A stretch of 64,000 nt of DNA from Paulownia fortunei (Eukaryota; Streptophyta; Magnoliopsida; Lamiales; Paulowniaceae). Below, in pieces: positions 23,581-35,418 of this stretch. The stretch's first letter is position 1. Every line of letters starts with the position of its first letter. Location: the NCBI GenBank assembly GCA_019321725.1, contig CM033124.1:8494001-8558000 (forward strand), written 5' to 3'. The position numbers and the translations under genes were made by a program. The notes below the pieces were generated by a model. That model did no database searches. It had not been told where the DNA came from and worked only from the letters and a program-made list of their open reading frames with translations.

Positions 23581-23789
23581 TTTGAAAAGAAGAAGAAAAG
23601 AGAATGAGAAAAGTAGAAAAACTTTGTACAGAAATTTCAGTTGTTTAGGAAACTGACAAGTCCGTCTTTAGTAGCCACGGAGTACAATTATTCGCCACTT
23701 AATCGAGAAAAGAAAAAAAAAATAAAAGAAAAAAGCTTTCAAAATAAATAAAGTCAGAGAAAATAAGTATATATATCATAACAAGAGAT

Positions 23790-25000
23790 AGAAAGAAAAA
23801 GAATTTCCTCTAGTGAAGGTTGATTTTCTAGAAACGATTTGAGTCTTTGTCCATTTACTTTGAATACATTACCATTTTTAGAATTCTCAACGTCAATCGC
23901 TCCACAAGGATATATCTCTTTTACAACAAAATGACCATTTTACTTTAATCTCAATTTTCTAGGAAACAAATACAATCAAGAATTATAAAGCAAAACTTTT
24001 TTACCAACCTCAAATAATTTTCTTGAACTTTTATTCATATGAAAATCTTTGATTCTTGCTTTATGAATTTTAGAATTCTCATATGCATCATTTCTCAATT
24101 CTTGAAGTTCATTGATTTGCAATTTGTGCAATTTTAAAGTTTTATCAAGGTTGAAGTTAAATATTTAATTGCCCAATATACTTTATGTTCAAGTTCAATA
24201 GGTAAGTTATAAGATTTTTCACAAACTATCTTATAATGAAACATGCCTAATGATATTTTGAAAGTAGTTTTATATGCTCAAAGTGTATCGATAAGTCTAA
24301 GAGACCAATCTTTATGATTTGAGTTAACTTTCTTTTCCAAAATTTGTTTTTATCTCCCTATTTGCAAGTTTAACCTGTCCATTTGTCTGAGGGTGATAAG
24401 GGGTTGCAACTTTATGTATAATTTCATATTTCCTCATTAAAGTTTCAAAAACTTTGTTACAAAATTATTTTCCCCTATCACTAATAATAGATCGAGGAAT
24501 TCTAAATGGACTTAAAATATATTCTTTTAAAATTTTATCACTATTTTGTGATAATTGTTTCCACAAGAAAATTATCTCGATCTATTTTGAGACATAATCT
24601 ATGACAACAAATATGTAAATAAAACCAAATGATAATGAAAATGGTCCCATGAAATTAATAACCCAACAACCAAATATTTCAATCACTAGGATAGGGTGTA
24701 GGGGCATCATGTTTCGCTTTGAAATGAACCTAACTTTTGACAATTCCCACAATATTTGCAGAAAGTGTAAGTCTCTTTGAAAAGAGTTGTTCAGTAAAAT
24801 CCACATTGTAAGATCTCTGCAGTATTTTTTTTTTTTTTGCCGAAAAATGACCAACACATGCTTTTAAATCATAAAATTTAACAATATTACTTATCTCATT
24901 GTTAGGCACACATCTTCAAAAAATTTGATCAGGACAATATTTGAATAGGTATGGATCATCTCAACAAAAAAAATTCACCTTAGTCAAAAAAATTCTTTTA
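23790..25000 (-). pseudogene. pol: Athila-LOG-1 integrase, broken
   Basis: Integrase inserts the cDNA into the genome. On the minus strand a degraded zinc-binding region (about 24,720-24,900) leads to the core, with VINFMGPF near 24,660 and VVIDYVSK ending at 24,582. The core continues through a decayed middle (24,560-24,200) to a C-terminal region near 24,170-23,800 that matches the LRNDAYENSKI and VFKVDGQRLKSF segments of Athila-LOG-2. The first catalytic Asp expected in the (I)DFMGP motif is Asn here. There is no chromodomain. Confidence 0.82.
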
Positions 25001-25062
25001 TCTTGGGAGTTCCAATGTGATGGTATTTTTCATGTCATAAGAAAATTAACAATGTCAGCAAA

Positions 25063-25760
25063 TCAAGGTAAAATAAAAATATTAAATAGTTGTTCATCAG
25101 GGAAAGTGTAAATAATGGGTGTGATTTGAAATGAGTCATTACAAACAAGTCTCGACAAATAATAAACCACCACCTTCTCTACTCTTTTCTTATCTTGAAT
25201 TGTAATGATGAATTTTTGAAGTAAGAGAATCCACCTAATCAGTCTACATTTGGCATCTTTTTTTGATAAAATATATTTTAAAGTTATATGATCACTAAAA
25301 ACAACAACTCGTGAGTCAACAAGATAAGATCTAAATTTATCCAATGCAAAAACTACAACAAATAATTCTTTTTTCAGTTGTTGAATAATTCAATTGAGTA
25401 CTATTTAAAGTTTTACTTGCATAGTAAATAACATATGGTTTCTTATCTTTTCTTTGTTCCAAAACAGCTCCAACAGCATAATCACTAGCATCACACATTA
25501 TTTCAAAAAGTAAAATCTAATATGGAGGTTGCATGATTGGAGTCGAGGTAAGCATACTTTTAAGCTTAACAAAAGTATTTTCACAATTTTTAGTCCATTC
25601 AAATATAGTGTCTTTTGTTAGAATATTACACAAAGGTTTAGATATTATACTAAATCTTTGATAAATCTTGTATAAAAACCAACATGTCCTAAAAATGATC
25701 TTACCTCATTCACAGTCTTTGGTGTTGACAATTCAGATAGAGTATTAACATATGAAAATG
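25063..25760 (-). pseudogene. pol: Athila-LOG-1 RNase H and post-RT connector, broken; RT deleted
   Basis: On the minus strand the connector VRSFLGHVGFYTRFIKD (near 25,700-25,650) is followed by a decayed region and then RNase H segments ([18 protein letters not shown] ending near 25,290, then LSRLVCNDS). In Athila-LOG-2 about 1 kb including all RT motifs separates the protease linker from this connector. Here the two are joined within one open frame (25,645-26,025), so RT was removed by an in-frame deletion or a recombination event during reverse transcription. Confidence 0.85.
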
Positions 25761-26300
25761 CAGAGAAAGTATTAGCATATGCCTTTTTACAAATACTTTT
25801 ACTTTTAAAACAAGTTTCCAAAGAATCTGAAGAGTTAGTGGTAGTAAAGTATTCATGAACAAGTTCCTCAATTGAATCAACTTCCTGTATTTCGACATCT
25901 TCTACAGGTTGCTTACAAATATTAAACACATTTAGTTCCAAAGTCATATTTCCAAATGATAACTTCAAAATACTATTCCTACAATTGATCAAAGTATTTG
26001 AAGTTGCAAGAAAAGGATGACCCAAAATAATAGGAATTTATGTATGTGTTTATACAACAGGCTTTGTGTCCAAAATAATGAAATCAACTAAAAAGTAAAA
26101 CTTATCAATTTGTACCAACATATCTTCTACTACTCCCTTTGGAATTTTAATCGAACAGTCAACTAGTTGGAGTACAATAAAAGTTGTTTTAAGTTTTCCC
26201 AAACTTAACTGTTCATAAACTGAGAAAGGTAGAATATTTACACTAGCACCAAGATCAAGCAAAGCACGCTCTATTATAGTATTTTCTATGATACATGAAA
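25760..26300 (-). pseudogene. pol: Athila-LOG-1 protease and linker
   Basis: The active-site motif DLGAS (usual DTGAS-type aspartic protease) occurs in the 70-codon frame at 26,050-26,262, followed by NILPFSVYEQL and VVEDMLVQIDKFYF, as in Athila-LOG-2. The linker frame (from 26,025 down) begins MGHPFLATSNTLI. One stop at 26,038 separates the two frames. Confidence 0.85.
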
Positions 26301-28110
26301 TGATTGGATAACTTGGATCTTTAAACTTAGGTGGAGGGAATTATTGAATGATTGAACTAACACTTTTAGTTTACAATGCCTTCTTTTGTACATGATGTTT
26401 TCTTTTGATTGTACACAAATCTTTTAAAAATTTGGCATAAGGTGGAACTTGCTTGATTGCATCCAACAATGAAATATTAGTCTTGAATTGTTTAAAAACT
26501 TCAAAAATTTCAGTATTTGAGTTCAATTTGTGAGTTGCTTGCAATCTTTAAGGAAAGAGTGCTAAAGGTAAATATTTTTCTTTTTCATCATTTTCACACT
26601 TACCTTCATCATCAAGACTGTTTCCATTCTTCATTTATGGAAATGGATTAGAAACTTTCTCTATGGGATGAATAGTCTTATCAATAACTTTTTCATTCCA
26701 AAGATTTGTGACTAATTAGCCTCCTTGAATGAAGTTTCACCTGAAGAAGAAATATGACACTGAGTAGAAGGATTATGTTGAGGTTGAGCAAGAAATTTAC
26801 CTTTTTCATGAGTACGCAAAGAAGCTGCTAGTGTTGAAAATGTGCTTTTAAACTCATTGATAGCTTGTGAAATGTAATTATTGATGTTTGTTTGTTTATG
26901 CATAAATGCTTGCAAAGTCTGTCCTTAAGTAATTTTGTATGTGGAGCTGGATAAAAATGAATGTTTAGTAGTTTTTGTGAATGCAATGGTTGGGCACGAT
27001 TATCATCTCGCCAATTAAAATTGGGATGATTTCTCCATTGTGGATTGTAAGTTTCAGAATATGAAGAATGAAAAGGTTTTTTAAATGTGTTCATGAAATT
27101 TACTTGTACTGGAATGTTTGAATATTCATTGGTAGAGTGCCCCAAAAGTTTACAATTGCTATAAACTTCTTCCTCTTGCACATATTTAATTTTCTTTACT
27201 TTTTTAAGTTTTATGGCTTTAATTTTTCTTGTTTAACAAGCAAGCCTAACATTTAGATCATCTTCTTAGCTAAGGTAATATTTTTCTTTATTATGATTAG
27301 CTAGATTAGATCTAATAGAACCTTTGGAAGAATTAATACTATGCCATGATTGAGAGTTTTTTGCCAAATTATCTAGATATTATAGGGCTTCATCAGGTTC
27401 TTTATTAAGAAAATCTCCATTACACATTGTTTTAACAAATTATTTTGTTTGAGGAGTTAAACCTTCATAAAAAAAATAAATTAAGCGCCATTTTTTAAAA
27501 CCATGATGTGGGCATGAATTCATCAAATCTTTAAATTTTTCCCAACATTGAAAACAAGCTTCATTAGAATTTTGATAAAAATTTTGAATTTGCCTTTTCA
27601 AAGCATTAGTTTTATGAGTTAGAAAGAATTATTTTAAAAATTCAGATTATATTTCTTGCCAAGTGCTAATTGACCTAGGTTTTAAAGAATTAAGCTAATT
27701 TTTTGCTTTATCTTTTAAAGAAAAAGAAAATAATTTGAGGCTAACAATCTCATTTGTACAAGTTTGATCATCAAAAGTAGCATATATTTCATCAAATTCT
27801 TTTAAATGCAAGTAAGAGCTTTTAGAGTCTAAATCATGAAAATTAGGAAGTAAAGGGATCATACCTGGCATGAATCAAAAGTTATTTGTATTGAGAGGAA
27901 AAATGAAACAAGAAAGAGAATAATTTTGAGGAGGTTGCAAGTAACAATGCATGATACACATTTGTTGATTCTCATTTTCATCCTGGACACTTTCATTTTC
28001 AACCATAGTGGAAGTGTGTGAAGATGATTCAAATAAATTTCCAAACAAAATTTTAGAATTATTTCTAACTAAACGCTGAGAATTATAACTACGATACCAA
28101 ATAACCATAT
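26300..28110 (-). pseudogene. gag: Athila-LOG-1 gag, broken
   Basis: Gag builds the particle. On the minus strand the N-terminal segment VENESVQDENENQQ (near 28,000) leads to PGMIPLLPNFHDLDSKSSY (27,868 down), SFSLKDKAKN, THKTNALKRQI, SCPHHGFKKW, FYEGLTPQTK and TMCNGDF (near 27,420), the classic retrotransposon gag block of the Athila branch. A degenerate zinc knuckle (NCKLLGHSTNEYS, cysteines partly lost) follows near 27,130. The remainder to 26,300 is a low-complexity gag-protease spacer. About ten stops are scattered through it. The real start is uncertain; ATGs near 28,123 and 28,010 precede the conserved part. Confidence 0.85.
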
Positions 28111-28182
28111 ATCCATAAAGCAAATAAACAAACTATATTTACAAAGAAAAAATATTAATAAACCTGAATGCTTACCGTGCTT

Positions 28183-28200
28183 TCCCCGACAATGGCGCCA
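28183..28200 (-). other. Athila-LOG-1 primer binding site (Asp tRNA type)
   Basis: The minus strand reads TGGCGCCATTGTCGGGGA, differing at 2 of 18 positions from the TGGCGCCGTTGCCGGGGA site typical of Athila elements. It lies 6 bases inside the LTR end. Confidence 0.9.
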
Positions 28201-28206
28201 AAAACT

Positions 28207-29885
28207 TGCTACAACTTTAAGGTCCCAAGTGCAAGTTGTAATAAGTAATAAATTTTTCATGAGTCCAAGGTCAATCCACAAGAAAGTTGCTTGAAGAATT
28301 CAGGATTATAATTCCAAAAAATAGGATTTATGTGAATCAAAATATATGAACGATTAATATATGTTGTAACTAAAGAAAAACCAAAGTAATAAAAGTACTG
28401 AGAATTAGGGATTCACTTTTGAGTTTTCTGGATAGAGAAATCGTTATTTATTCTTTTTACTCTATTAATTACCACAATTGAAATCCATACATAATGAAGG
28501 TTCCAATGGGAAGATATTATTAAATAACTCATACAATAAGGTAATCATGATAATGTCTTACTATTGAAAATAATCTCTTAACGACAACACTTATTTATGG
28601 GATCAAGCATTTAGACACACCTTTGTCAATAAGAAATCAAGGTTTCACATTAGCAGTCGGTGGGATAAAATCGTATAGTAAGCTAAATGAACTCAAGTAT
28701 TTGTTATGCCATTGTAGATATATAAATCAAGAATCACTATAAAAATAAGTAGGGTTTAGATCAAAATTCCAAAAAATAATACAACATACTTAAATATTTT
28801 CTACCCTTATAACCATTCATCCTTCTCCATTAAGAGGTTCATCCTTTTTTCTCAGCAAAATAAAATTTAGAAAAACATAATAAAAGTAGGAAAGAGTAGA
28901 AATAGAAGAGAAACTAGAGAATGCACTTCTATTACTACAAGAAAATTTACATTACTAGAAAACATATAATGCACTTCTATTACTACAAGAAACTTACATT
29001 ACTAGAAAACATACATACTAGAAAACTTAGCTTAAAGAAACCCTCTACCCCACCTCTCTTACAAGCTTAATACATGACCTATTTATATTACTCGAAGTAT
29101 GCTAAAGGCCAAATAAATCATGGAGGAGTTAATTAAGTGGTATGCTAGTTGCCAAGAGTTGGTAAGTTGTTACACAAAGTCCTCAAAATTCTCACCTACC
29201 ATATTGAATTGCATTGTTATGTCAGATACAGTCAAATTTTGATGATGAGTAAATAACAAAAGTTGTAGATATTTTGGTGCTGATATATTTTTCATATATC
29301 AGTTGTCAAATTTAGCTGTCGGATGAGGGAGATATGTTAAAATTATCGAATCTTGTCTAAGAGTCATCCTTTAATAGCAAGGACACTTTGTAGCCTATGT
29401 TTTTACCATTTTTACATGTTTTCTCACCATCATGTCTTCAAAAATATTGTTTATTTACCTATTATGTATAATATATCCAAATTTTAGCCCAAAAAAAATT
29501 TGGGCTTAAGAGATTGACCTAATTGATCAAATTAGTTAATATTGGGCTGAACTCTAATCCAAATTTTGGTGATCCATTTTGTGCAATCATTCGAATGAAC
29601 TTTCTGCTATAATCAAAACTAATTTGGCTAAGCTTCCAACAGAAAAGTTGTAGTTCTATCTCTTGCATTCAAATAAAGTAAGATTTAGATACATAGGTCT
29701 TTTGATCATGAAGTTATGCTCAAAGCACAAAAACTGCACAAATCTGGAAATATGCTTCTTTTGATCTTTTGGTATTCATTGATTCTCTAACACAAAATAT
29801 TAATAAAACAATAATATTAGCAAGAATAAAACAAGAAAAGTATAAAGGATTTGATACAAAAATATGTCAAAATATGCACTTATCA
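28207..29885 (-). repeat. Athila-LOG-1 5' LTR
   Basis: On the minus strand the LTR runs from TGATAAGTGC to TTGTAGCA, 1,679 bp, and is the longer of the two LTRs. A TATA box (ATATAAATAGG) lies at 29,078-29,088. A short tandem repeat lies at 28,921-29,014. It carries the empty site of the hAT insertion near 29,220. Confidence 0.9.
28921..29014. repeat. Tandem repeat of about 48 bp within the Athila-LOG-1 LTR
   Basis: Two near-identical units start ATGCACTTCTATTACTACAA at 28,921 and 28,969 and continue ATTACTAGAAAACATA. A third partial copy (CATACTAGAAAAC) follows at 29,014. Confidence 0.85.
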
Positions 29886-30592
29886 GTACTCTACATGCAT
29901 GAGGCTATGCTCATAAAAGAAAATAATCTACTATTAGAAGATGATTTATACGATTCAAATATAGGACTTATAAACAAATTAAAGACTCTCTTTATTTGAT
30001 GTCATCTTGAATTGATCGTCAATAGTTGTACTTGTTTGCGAGCTTCATTTTACATAAAATACTTTGTTCCCTTCAACGTTGACCTCCATCAAAAAGCAGT
30101 GTGTCTTTTCTCTTGAAGGATGTTGAGTGCGGATGTTGTAAAAAGGTATGCAATGTAGACCAAATTTTCTTGGCTAACTTTGAAGTTCAAGATCTTGTTT
30201 TTCTGCCTAGGAGTGCAAAACCTAAACGTCTAAATTTCTCTCTAAAAAATTGCAGAAAACAAATGCTACAAACAACTGGCATAATTAAGAAAAGCCTATC
30301 AACTCTTTTCTCGATTAGTTAGAATATTAGAAGATAAGCTATTCTCCTAACAATAAGATCTTCAATATTTGAATTCTAAAATCTTTGGGTTTTTTACTTA
30401 TTTTCTAAATCTTCAAGGATTCACTTTTATCAAATAAGATAAGTCCATTGAAAATAAATGAATCAAGAGAATTTATTTCCTTAACAAACTTCCTAACAAT
30501 CAATTAAAATTGTATCCTTGGATACGTAACACTTACCATTTCTTCAGTGTGTGTGTGCACCTTAATCTTTCAACTCTGAGGCCACTGTTATG
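29886..30592. other. Flank of the Athila-LOG-1 insertion, probably SIRE-like LTR remainder
   Basis: This sequence was contiguous with 18,367 before Athila-LOG-1 inserted. By position it should be the rest of the SIRE-like LTR. It is AT-rich and shows no gene; the 76- and 73-codon plus-strand frames have no domain. The outer end of the LTR is not clear to me. Confidence 0.4.
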
Positions 30593-31220
30593 ATCCAGTC
30601 CAGTTGAATCCCTCCTTACCAAGACTGAGTAACCATCAACTCATTCAACCATGAAATCAAAGAACAATCTCAAAGAGATAAGTAATTTTAGGGACAAGAA
30701 GATAGATAAAAATAGGAAGAAAAAGAAAGGAGGAGAAAGATAGAACAAGAATGAAAAAAAATCTGAAGAGTGATCCTATTTATCAAGCTGACGAACAAGA
30801 GCCCAAAATAGGTTATTTGTATATGTTTTAGGTAACTGCCCTAGCTAAATTGGTTTATTAGTTATTAACGGCCACTTGTCTTATTCCTATTGGTTGTTCA
30901 CATAATTTGTATAATTTTTAGTTGCTAACCCTAACTGCTATCTATGTTATGAAACAGCGTCGTCCCTATTAATCTAAACGTTGTCGTTTTGTTGTTCTCA
31001 TAATTTTCTTCTTGTCGCGTTTTCCTTCTACGCTTTTGCTACTGAATCCTTCGTAACAATGGGGAATAAGGGGCTTGGGCTTGGGTTGTGGGCGGGGGCG
31101 GGGTGGTGGGGCTAGGGGTGGAAGAAGATAATGACGACCAGCCTGGTTGCTGGATTGAGGTGGATGGCAACGTGGGCAAGGAAATTCCATTTCTATTTTT
31201 TTTTTTCTCTCAAATTAATC
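30593..31220 (-). repeat. Possible LTR or promoter-type fragment with GC-rich patch
   Basis: At 30,593 a TGTTATGATCC start is preceded on the plus strand by ACTCTGAGGCCACT. Read on the minus strand this is a TGGCCTCAGAGT-like primer site, which suggests a minus-strand LTR beginning here. The segment ends with a GC-rich patch (31,060-31,180) whose minus strand has a 73-codon frame rich in Pro and Arg, without a known domain. I see no second LTR and call it with low confidence. Confidence 0.3.
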
Positions 31221-33057
31221 CACATAAATTGGCATATCACTTAATTTTTCCTCCAAAATCCCTCTAAATTTTATAAATTCTCAAATTGGAGTACATGTCA
31301 GCAAATTCCATTGGTTTTCTTTGCCAAGTCAGCAATCATCTCTGAAATTGGTTTTTCTGATGAAAAAATTGACCAAATGTGCTAATTTTTGAAAGATAAT
31401 GTACTAAAATCGTAATAGGACAAATTAAAGAACCAAATATATACCTAAGTCAACTTATAGAATGAATTTTTTATAATTTTTCTTAAATCTAATGGTTGGC
31501 TTGAATGTTCCGTATATTTGTGAGATGAAGTTAAGTGATATGATTCATCCATTTTGTCCCCCTCTATTGCAAATTACATATTACTTTGCCCCGATCATAT
31601 ATCATTTAATTAGGTCCTAAATTTTCTTCAGTACAATTTTTTTGAAGTAAAATAACCTTCAATTAAAACTAAAATAAGTAAATTGCATCATATGATTGCA
31701 ATTGTAAATAGAAGACGCATTTAACTTAAAATTATCTTACTCAAATTTATATTACTATCATCTTATATATATATATATATATGTGTGTGTGAAAATATGT
31801 ATTACCTTAGAAAGCATCTGGTACATTTTTTTTCCATTCAAATGTTTTTAATTGCATCAATATACATTATAAGAACTTTTTTCAATTTTTATTTTCTATT
31901 TTGATTTCAAGTTCAACAAATAAAACTATATATTGAAATTAGATTAGTTAATATATATTAAACTATGTGTGTGCACCTTATTTACAAAACAAAATTATTT
32001 ATGCGATTAAATATCAACTAATTTGATCCTAAGTTTTATTACATACTTATTAAACAAACCTTTAGTTAACTCTAGCGTGTACTCTATCAACTTGCATATT
32101 CAACACGAAAATAGTAATTTTAATAAAACTATTCATTTATTTTTAAATATTATATTATTTATAATGATAAAAGTAATAAAGGTATTTATATTACTATTTC
32201 TAATATAACATGCAAATATTTATGCCTTTCTATGCACACAAACCTTTCACATGTAATAGTGATCAATGACTTCTTTCATTACCCTTTCTTTTTAAGTGCT
32301 ATTATGTTAAAAGTGCGTGGGCATAGTTCGATATGTATTAAATATACAATTTCAGTGTATAGGTATTTATTTGTAAAAGAAATTCCTTATAATGTCTATT
32401 AATTAATGTAATTAAGATTTTTCATCGAAAAAAAATAAAATTTACGAGATGATTTTTAAGGGAATATATATATGTATTTCCATAAATATAAATTAACGTG
32501 AGATAGTTTTACATTAAATATGTCTTCTCTTCACTATAATCATGTTTTGCTATTTATCTAAATTATAATTAATTGAGTGCAATTTTGTTTAATAACTTTA
32601 GAATTGAATAAAATTTATGATCAAATTAATGAAAATTCGAGGAGGCATTGTGCTATATATTTTATGATAATGGGGTAAAGTGAGTTGATTCTTTTATTTA
32701 ACTTTGGGATATGTTTGTCCATTAATAAATTTTTTATTTTGGGTTGGGGTGGGGGTTATTTAAAGGTAGAAAGGAGTTATTGATTCCAATTCCATAAGAC
32801 AAAATGGAAAATTGAATTTAACTCAATCTTAACAAAGCCAATTAAATTTTTTTTTGTTTTTTTTTTAATGTTTTTTTTAATGTTTTTTCTTTTTTTTTTT
32901 TAGAATAAAATGATGAAGTTTCATTAAACTACATGAGCAGTATCTGTTTTACAATATATGCTAAGACACAAGGCACAGCTAATTTTAGTAAATAACTTAT
33001 TTCTTCCTTGCAGTAACATGCCCCCCCCCCCCCCCCCCACTAGCCATTCCAAGGTGA
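31221..33057. other. AT-rich intergenic stretch with simple repeats
   Basis: No gene or element is recognisable. It contains a (TA)n-(TG)n microsatellite at 31,767-31,790, long T runs at 32,848-32,901, and an uninterrupted run of 18 C at 33,021-33,038. Confidence 0.6.
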
Positions 33058-33340
33058 TGTTGGGTTGGCATGATCCTAGTATATGCGCAACGAAAAGATA
33101 AAATTTTAAAGTAGCATGCTACAATAGTTAAAATAATATCTCGGATTCGATGCGATTTTAAACAATCTCGTAATTTTCAATAGTTTAATAAAAATTAAAA
33201 CAATTTCAATTTATACCTTTATTCACTCCGTTTGTAGTAGAAATTGAAGTCATTGATTGCTAGTTCCTTTTTGAATTTTATTTCATAGGGATCCAAATGC
33301 CTCACTTTTGAAGAAGTCCACATGTTTAGTAGGAACACGG
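33058..33340 (-). repeat. Copia-2 3' LTR, first part (split by Copia-3)
   Basis: The LTR begins TGTTGGGTTGG and is broken at 33,340 by Copia-3. The other part is at 43,191-45,022, and the joined length of about 2.11 kb matches the Copia-1 and Copia-3 LTRs. Confidence 0.78.
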
Positions 33341-35398
33341 TGTTGGATTCACTATGACCACGAGGTAAGCGCACCAGAAATTAAAAAACATTAATAAAAA
33401 TATGCATTAATAATTAATGCACTACTTTGGGTAACCGAAAGCAATTTAACGATCGACAGTATATAAATAGTAGTTAATTAAATAGTATAAAATAGTGTGA
33501 ATATTGATACCTTCTTGACCCATTCGTTAATAATGCAAGGAATTGGGGAATCAATTGCTGGATGGTTGCAAATACACCTCAAAGGAGTCCACGCGTCGTC
33601 CCTCAAAAGAAAGTCCACACATTGGACAAGAACACCGAAAATAATAAAATTGCTAGTTTCTACTATTTTCTTTCCTAGCCTAGTGTGGAGTGAACTTATA
33701 ACCTTTCAATCCAACTTTTGAATTAAAGATTAAACTTTATTCAATTGTTCTTAATTTAACTTGTAAAAGAAGAATAATTAAAATATGCACTTGAACAATA
33801 CAAGAGAAGAGAAAAGGAAGACAAAATGAAGAAAACAAATTTTCTTCTAATTCTTGCTAGAGTCGAAAATTACAAGAGTGTTGGATAGATAAATTTTGTC
33901 TTCAATATATGGCTGAATTTTGCTTGCAAAGTTAGGGCAACATTTTCCCTATTTGTCTTGTCTTTCAAACTATGAATTTATCCCATAAATTCATATGTAT
34001 AATATTATATATTATTTAAATAAGTAAATCTTATTCACTTATTTAATTTCTCTTATTTTAAAGTGGGCTTCCAAGAAGCCTAATTAAACTTGGACTTGGA
34101 CTTCTCCAAGTCCATTTAATTAATTCAATTAATTAAATTAGTTCAAGTCTAAATTAATTGATCCAATCAATTAATTTATTCACTCCAATGAGATTCCTAA
34201 TCTCATTAGGTCCAATTAAATAGTACTACTATTTAATTAAATAATTAATTCAACTCATTGAATTAATTTAATCATTTAATTAATTAAAGCAATTAATTAA
34301 TTATATCCAACCCCTTGGATAATTTATGGACTAGAGATGTTCCATTCCAAATTGTGTGTGACCTTTTATGTTTACTTCTAAACTAGTAGTGGGCTTGCAA
34401 TATTTGCAACTTATGAATAATAATTATTCCGATTAATTAATCCAATTAACTAATCTGCTATGAATTAACTCCTTAATTCCTAGAATCTCACTATCCGTGA
34501 AAACACCCAGTGAGTAATCACGATAAGCTAGTCTTAGGTGAAATAACAAGTAATCATATTCTAGTTATGAGTACCATGTACGTAAGGTCCTTTCGTCAAT
34601 TAGTCTCCCGATTGAGTTTATGGCATGGATAATAGTTGAAACCTAATCAACTCAATATCTATGATTTTATTTCAAGTTACAGTGACTCTCAATGAATCAT
34701 TAGAAACCCTTTTTTGATATTCACTCTGCCTTAGCCAAGGTCTTCTAAGTCACGAACTATGAAAATATAGGAGATTCACTTGTTCTACCCGACAAGTGAT
34801 GGATCCTTTGTGGGCTACTCATTAACCTTCATATGCTTAAATACAATACCCAACATAACCCTTTTTATGATTGTTAAACAATCAGAGGATACATCTAAGT
34901 AAGGCATTACACATATAAGGTTACCATGGTGCCTCAAGTCAAAAGACTAGTTGTGCACTATCATAACATAGGAATTCTTAATTCGACATTTAGGATTTCC
35001 AACTAAGAATTTCAAGTAGGTCAGTTCAGTGTACTTATTTTGTACCAAGCAATCGCATACATGCACTTGCATCTCTATGCTGATGTGCATGGAATATGAC
35101 ATCCTTATCTTACGAGCATGCATCGTATGCGCGAGTTTTATTGGACTATTCAATGCATTTTCTCAAAAAGCCCTCAACTCATAACATAGTTTAGATCAAA
35201 GCCATAAAGGCATGTTCCATGATCGCCATCATAGGGCGACCATGCCCCACAACTATAATTGATATAGGGACTTTATCTAATGTGCAATAAATAAATGTGA
35301 GCCATAAAATAAAGAAAATGCCTTTAATAAATGTATTATAACTGAGAAAGTCTATTATAAGAGTAAATAATAGCTAATCTAATTGGCGCGCTCTATCA
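33341..35398 (-). repeat. Copia-3 3' LTR
   Basis: In plus-strand view it runs from TGTTGGATTC to CTCTATCA. It matches 40,977-43,185 over its length but lacks a segment of about 150 bp present at 41,535-41,690. Confidence 0.9.
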
Positions 35399-35412
35399 AT
35401 CTCCCACTTGTC
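35399..35412 (-). other. Copia-3 polypurine tract
   Basis: The minus strand reads GGACAAGTGGGAGA immediately before the 3' LTR. The same motif precedes the Copia-2 LTR at 45,023. Confidence 0.8.
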
Positions 35413-35418
35413 CTAGTA

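Larger units (their letters stand above)
18368..29885 (-). mobile_element. Athila-LOG-1: Athila-type gypsy element carrying a LOG-derived frame
   Basis: In minus-strand order the element has a 5' LTR (29,885-28,207), an Asp-tRNA-type primer site, gag, protease, RNase H, integrase, an unknown ORF, a LOG-like frame, an untranslated tail, a polypurine tract and the 3' LTR (20,370-18,368). Flanking pentamers are identical (GTACT at 18,363-18,367 and 29,886-29,890), proving a single insertion event. The RT domain is missing: the protease linker runs directly into the post-RT motif VRSFLGHVGF. A 1.1-kb hAT-like transposon sits in the 3' LTR. The lineage is assigned to Athila from the primer site, the gag motif CPHHGF, the integrase motif FMGPF and the absence of a chromodomain. 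Confidence 0.9.

Noticed and set aside
28921..29014. CRISPR-like or satellite array
   Set aside because: Only two full units and a partial one, adjacent without spacers, in a plant LTR; it is a local tandem duplication.
29769..30322. Two plus-strand frames (76 and 73 codons) after 29,769 as genes
   Set aside because: The first spans the LTR end and insertion junction at 29,885, and neither shows a domain.
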